From CAYREV01 sp964423345 (lineage in GTDB: Bacteria > Bacteroidota > Rhodothermia > Balneolales > Balneolaceae): a stretch of 5,058 nt of DNA. The DNA is taken from positions 1 through 5,058 of the forward strand of contig CAYREV010000080.1 in assembly GCA_964423345.1 (NCBI GenBank), written 5' to 3'. Positions 1 to 4,578 of the stretch are shown here, piece by piece. Positions within the stretch are counted from its first letter, which is position 1. Every line of letters starts with the position of its first letter. Position numbers and translations under genes: made by a program. Under the pieces are notes generated by a model. The model ran no database searches. It had not been told where the DNA came from and was given only the letters and a program-made list of their open reading frames with translations.

Positions 1-119
1 TCCGCGCGTTCCGCATCGTCGACGGGGCCGACGAGGTCCACAAGCGCGTCATCGCCCGCGACGCCTTCGACGAGTCGAACCTGAACCCCGACGACCTGGT
101 GAACCTCCCGACGTTCTGA
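1..119 (+). CDS. Acyl-CoA dehydrogenase, C-terminal end (partial)
   Basis: Only the last 38 codons lie in the window; the gene enters from the left in the frame beginning at base 3 and ends at TGA 117-119. The visible peptide opens RAFRIVDGADEVHKRVIAR, which matches the C-terminal signature of acyl-CoA dehydrogenases, in particular the ACAD10/11-like branch (R-I-x-D-G-x-D-E-V-H-x3-I-A-R). These flavoenzymes oxidise acyl-CoA thioesters to trans-2-enoyl-CoA in fatty acid or branched-chain acid breakdown, in the cytoplasm. By alignment from memory, the Asp in IVDGADEVH (visible residue 7) sits where medium-chain enzymes carry the catalytic Glu of YEGT; this is inference. The tail after the motif is short and ends NLPTF. 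Codon use is GC-rich, unlike the stretch that follows. Substrate cannot be told from this fragment. Confidence 0.85.
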   Translation, partial: RAFRIVDGADEVHKRVIARDAFDESNLNPDDLVNLPTF

Positions 120-333
120 GAGGAGTCGGCGCGCGTTCTCGGACTTTTCCACGCAACAGGTCGCATACGTGTTGAAATCGGCGTGCGAGATGCAGAGCAT
201 GTGTGCAGAAGAGAGGAGATTCGGCTGCAAAAGGATGGCTTGGAAATTCGGGAATCATCTACTGGGTGATGTTCACCTGAACTGAGCTATGATTTGGCGA
301 TGGTTTACCACCCATGCTACCGTAGTTGTTGCT
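120..333. other. Non-coding spacer upstream of the amphi-Trp gene
   Basis: No convincing gene lies here. A run TTTT at 145-148, about 25 bases after the acyl-CoA dehydrogenase stop, could serve as a weak archaeal T-tract terminator. An imperfect inverted repeat (TCGCA at 161-165 with TGCGA at 184-188) is probably chance. The only long open frame, on the minus strand over 49-258, overlaps the dehydrogenase end and reads as a basic, Arg-rich peptide unlike a haloarchaeal protein. GC content is clearly lower than in the preceding gene. Bases 289-333 are open in the frame of the following gene and could belong to it if ATG 289 is the true start. Confidence 0.5.
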
Positions 334-840
334 GTGTCCCGAGACCCCGAATACGAGTCCGAATTGACGGCCACTCGTGACGAAGTAGCAGCAGTATTGA
401 GTGGAGTAACCGAAGGGATTCTCGGTGGGTCTCTTCGTTTCGATGAAGGAGATGATGCCATCGTTGTGGTCGTGCCCGAAGAAATCGCGCTTGAAATCGA
501 ACTCGAACTCGAGGACGGCGACCTGAGTTTAGAACTCGAAATGGAATGGCCTTACTCGGAAGCGGAAGGATCCACCAGAACTACCGCCGAAGATTTCCCG
601 GGAGAGGACGATGCAATCCATACTCCCGTAGGAGCCGCTAGTGGATCGCAGACGCTCGCCCGATTCGAAGTCTTCCAGGACAAGGCCGACGAGTGGCGCT
701 GGCGACTCCGCCACAACAACGGGAACGTCATCGCAACCTCCGGAGAGGGATATACAAGCAAACACAATGCTCAGAAGGGACTCCTGAGCGTCAGGCGAAA
801 CGCACCGGAAGCAGAGGTCGTCCAGGATTCTACGGACTAA
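334..840 (+). CDS. Amphi-Trp domain / DUF1508 (HVO_2922-like) protein
   Basis: A 168-residue acidic protein of unknown biochemical role, of a type common in haloarchaea. Residues about 7-73 match the amphi-Trp domain: YESELTATRDEVAAVL, then a beta-rich stretch of alternating Glu and hydrophobic residues ending EMEWP. A linker rich in Ser, Thr and acidic residues (about 74-106) follows. Residues about 109-162 match DUF1508 (YegP/HVO_2922-like): RFEVFQDKADEWRWRLRHNN, then SGEGYTSK, then SVRRNAPEA; DUF1508 units are small beta-beta-beta-alpha folds that pair as dimers or tandems. One unit is present, so a homodimer is likely (inference). I prefer the GTG start at 334, giving MSRDPEYESE, because family members begin only a few residues before the [YF]ESE motif. 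ATG 289 in the same frame would add 15 uncharacteristic residues (MIWRWFTTHATVVVA) and cannot be excluded. TTTA at 304-307 is a weak TATA candidate 27-30 bases before GTG 334. The next gene converges from the right. Confidence 0.8.
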   Translation: MSRDPEYESELTATRDEVAAVLSGVTEGILGGSLRFDEGDDAIVVVVPEEIALEIELELEDGDLSLELEMEWPYSEAEGSTRTTAEDFPGEDDAIHTPVGAASGSQTLARFEVFQDKADEWRWRLRHNNGNVIATSGEGYTSKHNAQKGLLSVRRNAPEAEVVQDSTD

Positions 841-962
841 GGGGGAATATGATAAATTCGATATCGTGTCACTATTCTATAGTTTATCGAATGAGGGTAG
901 AGAGAGCAACTCGCTGATGCGATCGGGCGATACGACAGGGTTAAAGAATGAGGTGACTGGGG
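841..962. other. AT-rich spacer between convergent genes
   Basis: This 122-base gap separates the stops of two genes facing each other. The row 841-900 has only 22 G or C in 60 bases, the most AT-rich part of the window. It carries an inverted repeat at 856-892, listed separately. No open frame or RNA gene is evident. A bidirectional terminator function is a reasonable guess, though no clear T-run is present. Confidence 0.5.
856..892. repeat. Perfect 8-bp inverted repeat, possible terminator hairpin
   Basis: ATTCGATA at 856-863 is the exact reverse complement of TATCGAAT at 885-892, separated by 21 bases. An overlapping alternative pairs GATAAATT (851-858) with AGTTTATC (881-888) with one G-T pair. 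It lies 16 bases past the stop of the amphi-Trp gene and within the convergent spacer, so it could end transcripts from either side or be a protein-binding site. An 8-bp AT-rich stem with a long loop is weak as RNA structure. Confidence 0.35.
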
Positions 963-2285
963 CTATTTGGGGACCGAAAGTTCGACCTCGTCATCGGTGA
1001 CTCGCTCGATGTGCTCCTCGTCGATGGTGAAGTCCTCTTTGTCGGCATCCCCCCAACCTAGTGCTATCTTAATCCGATCGACGAGTCCTGGCTCAGGGTC
1101 GATGTACGCCTTGCTGCCGCTCACCTCTTCTACTATGCCTACTGTGTCGCCTTCGGCGTCCACGACCGGCTTCCCTTCGTCGTCCTCCGTGACCCTCGTC
1201 CGGATGTCCTCGCTCCGCTCTGTCCCGACCTCGGCCGTCGAAGCTCCGTATTCTGTCACGCCGACGGGGTTCATCTCAGCGTCGAGGGTCTCACCGTCGA
1301 CGAATGCAGTCTCGACGGGGGTACTCGACCTGGTCTCGGCCTGGAGCACATCGATCTCGGTGAGTTCGCCCCGGACGAGCTTTCGTTCGCTAATTTCGTC
1401 CTCGACAATCCGCCGCTGGTTGAGATGTGTCCGGACAACGTCGTCCTCGTGGAACTCGCTCTTGATCGTCCCGCTCTGGATGACCTCCTCGGCGTCCGCC
1501 TCGGTCTCGATGATATCGCTCTCCAGGAGGGCCTGTTGAACGCCTTCTATCTCGATCGAACTTTCGAGCGTTTCGGATTCGACTTCGTCCGTCTCGGTGA
1601 CGTCCACGTCGGTGATTCGACTCTCAATGGTCGCTCGTTCGAGGAGTTCGCGAGTAACTAACCAATCCTCTTCGACATCGACCTCAACGGTAGCAGATCG
1701 GGGGAGTTCTTCTTGAAGACCCCCTGTTAGCTTGCTCATGTCCTCGAATCGGGACTGGTCGACCTCGTCGAAGACGTCCCGATCGATTACATCGCAGCCA
1801 CCGATATCTCTAGAACGGATTTCGACAGTAACGACTCGGCTATCAAGTACTTCAGTGTCGACGATTTCGCTCTCGATGGTTACGTGCTCGACGATCGTCC
1901 GCTCGATGACGGTCGTATCGGTGACTTCGCTCGTCACCGTCTCGCCTGCCAGGAGGCGTTTCTCGAGTTCACTGCCCTCTAACGGAGCGCGGCTCACTGC
2001 CTGGTCACGACTGATGACCTCCAGGGGGCGGTCGGCATTCTCGCCGTGGAATACAACTACAAGGTCGTTCTCCTCGACCTCCTGGAAGAACTCGTCCCAG
2101 GAGACTATCTCCATCGTTCCGGTCCGCTCAGTCTCGGTGCGCAACCAGTAGGGGTTCGACGAGTCTTCAACTGTGGTCTGCGTCTCGGTCGTCCGGACAG
2201 GGACGACGTCGTGCTCCTCGGCCCATTGTCTGATCGTCTCTCGATCCGTGGTCAATCGGCCCTCGCCAGATCTGTCTGCTGACAT
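963..2285 (-). CDS. Pentad-repeat protein with PRC-barrel-like C-terminus, unknown function
   Basis: A 440-residue, very acidic protein with no signal peptide or membrane segment, so probably cytoplasmic. Three parts are visible. Residues about 14-94 resemble an N-terminal domain known to me from haloarchaeal hypothetical proteins: RETIRQWAEEHDVVPVR, then VSWDEFFQEVEENDLVVVF. Residues about 121-320 form a repeat region in which an aliphatic residue recurs every five positions, often with an acidic residue two places later (for example TVIERTIVEH, EIVDTEVLDS, RRIVEDEISERKLVRGELTE). Residues about 369-437 resemble a PRC-barrel: GKPVVDAEGDTVGIVEEV near its start, a GLVDRIKIALGWG segment, and ERVTDDEVELSV at the end. 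PRC-barrels are small beta-barrels found in RNA-processing, photosynthetic and many archaeal proteins. The start ATG 2283-2285 is supported by a TATA-like element about 29 bases upstream, implying a leaderless transcript; the stop is TAG. I cannot assign a function; a scaffold or binding role is a guess from the repeats. Confidence 0.8.
   Translation of the reverse strand: MSADRSGEGRLTTDRETIRQWAEEHDVVPVRTTETQTTVEDSSNPYWLRTETERTGTMEIVSWDEFFQEVEENDLVVVFHGENADRPLEVISRDQAVSRAPLEGSELEKRLLAGETVTSEVTDTTVIERTIVEHVTIESEIVDTEVLDSRVVTVEIRSRDIGGCDVIDRDVFDEVDQSRFEDMSKLTGGLQEELPRSATVEVDVEEDWLVTRELLERATIESRITDVDVTETDEVESETLESSIEIEGVQQALLESDIIETEADAEEVIQSGTIKSEFHEDDVVRTHLNQRRIVEDEISERKLVRGELTEIDVLQAETRSSTPVETAFVDGETLDAEMNPVGVTEYGASTAEVGTERSEDIRTRVTEDDEGKPVVDAEGDTVGIVEEVSGSKAYIDPEPGLVDRIKIALGWGDADKEDFTIDEEHIERVTDDEVELSVPK
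1326..1925 (-). repeat. Region encoding about 36 five-residue repeats
   Basis: Within the 440-residue protein, hydrophobic residues fall on a strict five-residue grid in three blocks. Block 1 (DNA 1767-1925): positions 121, 126, 131 and so on to 171, ten of eleven Val or Ile. Block 2 (about 1533-1691): 199 to 249, seven of eleven aliphatic. Block 3 (1326-1529): 253 to 318, twelve of fourteen Leu, Ile, Val, Phe or Ala. Two residues after the grid position, 22 of 36 are Asp or Glu. Blocks 2 and 3 are adjacent with a one-residue phase slip; blocks 1 and 2 are separated by about 25 residues without clear periodicity. The repeat is degenerate at DNA level, so this is an old, protein-level repeat. 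Confidence 0.7.
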
Positions 2286-2310
2286 CGTTTCCCGGTAGAT
2301 GGTCCGAGCG

Positions 2311-2320
2311 CTTATTCATA
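2311..2320 (-). promoter_or_regulatory. TATA-like promoter element of the pentad-repeat gene
   Basis: On the minus strand the sequence reads TATGAATAAG, ending 26 bases before ATG 2285 with its centre about 30 bases upstream. This is the usual distance of an archaeal TATA box from the transcription start when the transcript begins at or next to the start codon. No ribosome binding site is visible between it and the ATG, in line with a leaderless mRNA. Confidence 0.5.
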
Positions 2321-2412
2321 CACGATTTTTAGTGTCAATTGAGTTTTGATTAACTGGGTGACTTAGCCTGTCCCCGCCGGGACCTTAGCGACTTTACCGC
2401 GGTTCTCTTGAG

Positions 2413-2426
2413 CCCCGATAACGGGG
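2413..2426. terminator. GC-rich hairpin downstream of the hydrolase gene
   Basis: CCCCG at 2413-2417 pairs perfectly with CGGGG at 2422-2426 around the loop ATAA, with one further G-T pair outside. It lies about 100 bases past the hydrolase stop on the minus strand. A similar tight hairpin, GTCCC with GGGAC around CGCC, is at 2370-2383. No T-tract follows either on the minus strand, so intrinsic termination of the archaeal kind is not clearly supported. Confidence 0.25.
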
Positions 2427-2523
2427 TCCAATGGAGTAGGTATACCACCGAACGAGTCCGGTCCTTCCCGGGACTGTTCCATGAGACCCCCGACCGGAAC
2501 GACTCCGTTCTGACGTTTTCTGC

Positions 2524-3243
2524 CTACTCCCGATCGGCCGCCGTCTCCAGCGCGTCGGCCGTCTCCTCGGGCATCGAGAAGAACGGCGAGTGCGACGCCT
2601 CGAGCGTCAGCGCGAGGTCCGCACCCCGTTCCTCGAGCATCGTCTCCTGCTGTTCCCGGGTGATGGCGCGGTCCGCCGTACACCCGACGTAGACCCGGCG
2701 GACGCTCCCGAACCGCTCGTCGGTGGCCGTCACGGGGGTGGAGATGGGCTCGATGGGCTCCGGGCGGACCAGCGAGCGCGCGAGGGTGCGGTCCTCGGCT
2801 CCACAGTCCGCGTAGAACGCCTCGTCGAGCCACTCCTCGGGCACCCACCCGACGCCGCGCTCCTCGTCCACCTCGAAGTGCTGGGTGACGACCGACGCCT
2901 CGCTTCGCTGGTCGAGCATCGTCTCGCCGTCGCCCGGCAGGTACGCCGTCAGGTAGACGAGCGTGTCGATTCTCGAAGGGACGCGCTCTGCCGCCGCGGT
3001 GATGGGCATCCCGGCCATGCTGTGGCCGACGAGGATCGGCGCTTCGTCCGTTCCCTCCAGTGCCTCGCAGATCCGGTCGACGTAGGCCTCCATCGACGCC
3101 TCCTCGTACGGCATCTCGTCGATGCCGTGGGCCGGCAGGTCGAACGTCACCACCTCGTGACCGCGAGACTCGAGTTCGGGTCGCAGTTTGTACCAGCACC
3201 ACGCGCCGTGGTACGCCCCGTGGACGAGGGCGAACGTGCTCAT
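2524..3243 (-). CDS. Alpha/beta hydrolase, EstC / methylesterase-hydroxynitrile lyase type
   Basis: A 239-residue cytoplasmic enzyme of the alpha/beta hydrolase fold. The N-terminus FALVHGAYHGAWCWYKL closely resembles the oxyanion-hole region of plant methylesterases and hydroxynitrile lyases and of bacterial EstC-like esterases. The nucleophile elbow is GHSMAG (residues 73-78, Ser75). The catalytic acid is likely Asp191 in VGCTADRAIT, and the catalytic His is His218 in EASHSPFFSMPEE, where the SMP ending is also typical of the family. The substrate is unknown; ester hydrolysis is the safest inference. I chose ATG 3241-3243 because the conserved fold starts immediately there. An upstream in-frame start at 3405 would add 54 poorly conserved-looking residues and overlap the divergent acetyltransferase gene. 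A GGGGGAT run ending seven bases before the ATG may be a weak ribosome binding site. The length is slightly below the family's usual 250-260 residues. Codon use is GC-rich like the genes to its right. Confidence 0.9.
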   Translation of the reverse strand: MSTFALVHGAYHGAWCWYKLRPELESRGHEVVTFDLPAHGIDEMPYEEASMEAYVDRICEALEGTDEAPILVGHSMAGMPITAAAERVPSRIDTLVYLTAYLPGDGETMLDQRSEASVVTQHFEVDEERGVGWVPEEWLDEAFYADCGAEDRTLARSLVRPEPIEPISTPVTATDERFGSVRRVYVGCTADRAITREQQETMLEERGADLALTLEASHSPFFSMPEETADALETAADRE

Positions 3244-3403
3244 CCGGTCGATCCCCCGTCCCTCGGCTCGCTTGTTCGCATTGTTCTCTCCCTCGTCGGA
3301 GCGGGCATAAGTGTTCGCGGGCCAGCCGTCGCGTCCCGAGCGTCGAACCGAGGTCGCAGGGCCGACGGAGCTTTGAGTCCGGACCGCCGGACTGGTAGAC
3401 ACC
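3244..3403. promoter_or_regulatory. Divergent promoter region between hydrolase and acetyltransferase
   Basis: This 160-base region serves two genes transcribed away from each other. For the acetyltransferase (+), CTTTGAGT at 3371-3378 lies about 30 bases before ATG 3404 and suggests a leaderless transcript. For the hydrolase (-), the minus strand reads CACTTATGCC over 3304-3313, which would put a start near 3281 and leave a leader of roughly 40 bases carrying a GGGGGAT run before the ATG. A weaker alternative, AACAAG on the minus strand near 3270-3276, would give a leaderless start. The two genes could share a regulator, but no clear operator repeat was seen. Confidence 0.4.
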
Positions 3404-3883
3404 ATGGACGTCCGGGTGCGACCGCTCCGAGAGCGCGGGGTCGAACGACTGGTCGAGGAGCTCTGGCTGCCGTTCGCCCGCGAGATGGCCGCGCTCGACG
3501 ACTACAACGAACTGGTCGACGAGGCCGACGCTCGCGAGTTCGCGCTCGGCTATCGGCGCGAACAGCTCGCGGACGACGACACGGGAGTGTGGGTGGCCGA
3601 GCGCGGCGACGAGTGGCTCGGCTACGTCCGGGCGGCCGCCTCGCCGTCCCCGGCGGTGTTCGCCCGCGGGTCGACACTGCACGTCGGCGAGCTCTACGTC
3701 GTTCCCGACGCGCGCGGCGGGGGGGTCGCGGACGCGCTGCTGGACCGTGCGGTCGAGTGGGGCACCGAGCGCGACTGTGAACGGGTCGACCTCTCGGTGA
3801 ACGCCGCGAACGACCGCGCCCGATCGCTCTACGACCGCCGTGGATTCGAGACCCGTCGGCTGAAGCTCGACCGACCCCTGTGA
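3404..3883 (+). CDS. GNAT-family N-acetyltransferase
   Basis: A 159-residue protein with the standard single-domain GNAT layout. Such enzymes transfer an acetyl group from acetyl-CoA to an amine on a small molecule, peptide or protein. The acetyl-CoA pyrophosphate loop is visible after strand beta4: ELYVVPDARGGGVADALL (about residues 96-113), fitting the R/Q-x-x-G-x-G/A signature with Arg104. The second hallmark, NAANDRARSLYDRRGFE (133-149), is the motif B helix and strand typical of RimI-like members. The N-terminal half (1-60) is acidic with two helices predicted to form the acceptor site, so the acceptor cannot be named. ATG 3404 is chosen because it starts the first strand (VRVRPL) and has a TATA-like element about 30 bases upstream. 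The stop TGA is 52 bases before the methyltransferase start, which has its own promoter-like sequence. Confidence 0.9.
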   Translation: MDVRVRPLRERGVERLVEELWLPFAREMAALDDYNELVDEADAREFALGYRREQLADDDTGVWVAERGDEWLGYVRAAASPSPAVFARGSTLHVGELYVVPDARGGGVADALLDRAVEWGTERDCERVDLSVNAANDRARSLYDRRGFETRRLKLDRPL

Positions 3884-3900
3884 GCGGGTCCCACCGACCG

Positions 3901-3914
3901 GAAAGGTACTTGAG
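3901..3914 (+). promoter_or_regulatory. BRE/TATA-like promoter of the methyltransferase gene
   Basis: GAAAG at 3901-3905 resembles a haloarchaeal BRE purine stretch, and TACTTGAG at 3907-3914 resembles the TATA element. The centre lies about 26 bases before GTG 3936, the spacing expected for a leaderless transcript. It shares the core TTGAG with the element before the acetyltransferase gene, so the methyltransferase is probably transcribed on its own as well as by any read-through. Confidence 0.45.
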
Positions 3915-3935
3915 CGCTGTGGGCCACCTTCCCCC

Positions 3936-4565
3936 GTGACCGAACGCGACGCGGTCCGCCGAGCCTACGACCGGATCGCGGAGACGTACGCCGCCGAGCG
4001 CTCGGCCGACGCCGCGGCCGCGGCGAGGCTCGACCGGCTGGTGGCCGACCTCCCGACCGACGCGCGTATCCTCGACGCCGGATGCGGCCAGGGGGCGCCG
4101 GTGCTCGCCACGCTCGCCGGGGAGACGACGGCGGTCGGTCTGGACTTCTCCGGCGAACAGCTCCGACTGGCGACCGAGAACGCTCCCGAGGCATCGCTCG
4201 TCCGGGGCGACATGACGTCGCTCCCGTTCCGCGGGGAGTCGTTCGACGCCGTCACCGCCCTCCACTCGCTCATCCACGTGCCGCTCTCCGAGCACCGGAC
4301 CGTCCTCGAGGAGTTCGCACGCGTCCTCGTCCCCGGTGGCCTGCTCCTCCTGACCGAGGGGTACGAGGAGTGGATCGGGGAGAACCCCGACTGGCTCGGG
4401 AGCGGCGTCGAGATGCGCTGGGAGATCGCCGGTCTCGAGGCGACGCGCGACGACCTCGACCGAGTGAGGTTCGACGTACTCGAGACGTGGGACTCGCGGG
4501 ACCAGCTGGCCGAGGACGGCTCCAGCAAGCCGTTCTTCCTCGCACGGCTCTCTCGGTCTCGGTGA
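3936..4565 (+). CDS. Class I SAM-dependent methyltransferase
   Basis: A 209-residue protein with a Rossmann-like methyltransferase domain of the Methyltransf_11/25 kind. Motif I is ILDAGCGQG (residues 45-53), which binds S-adenosylmethionine. AVGLDFS (66-72) ends strand beta2 with the acidic Asp70 expected to bind the ribose hydroxyls. RGDMTSLPF (90-98) and SFDAVTALHSLIHV (102-115) follow, then the RVLVPGGLLLLTEG segment (129-142). The C-terminal stretch with DWLGSGVEMRWEI and KPFFLARL is, as I recall, typical of haloarchaeal members. The substrate is unknown; this family includes small-molecule, quinone and lipid methylases. The start is GTG 3936, giving TERDAVRRAYDRIAETYA, the usual N-terminus for these enzymes, with a promoter-like element about 26 bases upstream. 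It ends 13 bases from the stop of the convergent kinase-like gene. Confidence 0.9.
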   Translation: MTERDAVRRAYDRIAETYAAERSADAAAAARLDRLVADLPTDARILDAGCGQGAPVLATLAGETTAVGLDFSGEQLRLATENAPEASLVRGDMTSLPFRGESFDAVTALHSLIHVPLSEHRTVLEEFARVLVPGGLLLLTEGYEEWIGENPDWLGSGVEMRWEIAGLEATRDDLDRVRFDVLETWDSRDQLAEDGSSKPFFLARLSRSR

Positions 4566-4578
4566 CGGGCGTCGCCTC

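Larger units (their letters stand above)
2286..2523. other. Non-coding spacer with several short inverted repeats
   Basis: This 238-base stretch follows the hydrolase stop and precedes the pentad-repeat gene, both on the minus strand. No open frame looks like a gene. Apart from the TATA-like element at 2311-2320 it holds three inverted repeats: GTCCC-CGCC-GGGAC at 2370-2383, CCCCG-ATAA-CGGGG at 2413-2426, and TCCGGTC at 2457-2463 with GACCGGA at 2492-2498. The two tight hairpins could end hydrolase transcripts. The hexamer CTTAGC occurs twice (2362-2367 and 2384-2389). A decayed small mobile element or an unannotated small RNA is possible but unproven. Confidence 0.45.

Noticed and set aside
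967..1539. A Ser-rich plus-strand frame antisense to the pentad-repeat gene
   Set aside because: Ser runs are the antisense reading of the Asp/Glu-rich repeat codons; no start context and no domain.
1326..1925. Coiled coil or CRISPR-like direct repeats in the pentad region
   Set aside because: The period is five residues, not seven, with many beta-branched residues, and the 15-base DNA units are not conserved enough for a CRISPR array or a recent tandem duplication.
1919..1939. A 7-bp inverted repeat CGGTGAC/GTCACCG with a 7-base spacer
   Set aside because: It lies inside the coding repeat region, where neighbouring pentads use complementary-looking codons for Val, Thr, Asp and Glu; most likely incidental.
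2363..3682. A 439-codon minus-strand open frame over the hydrolase region
   Set aside because: It is a shifted frame of the hydrolase gene with a basic, low-complexity product.
2590..3780. A 396-codon plus-strand open frame across the hydrolase and acetyltransferase genes
   Set aside because: It is antisense to the hydrolase and out of frame with the acetyltransferase; the product is Arg-rich and low-complexity, as expected for frames opened by high GC, and shows no domain.
3240..4295. A 351-codon minus-strand open frame over the acetyltransferase and methyltransferase genes
   Set aside because: The peptide is dominated by Arg, Pro and Gly, lacks the acidic character of haloarchaeal proteins, and both opposite-strand genes have clear family motifs.
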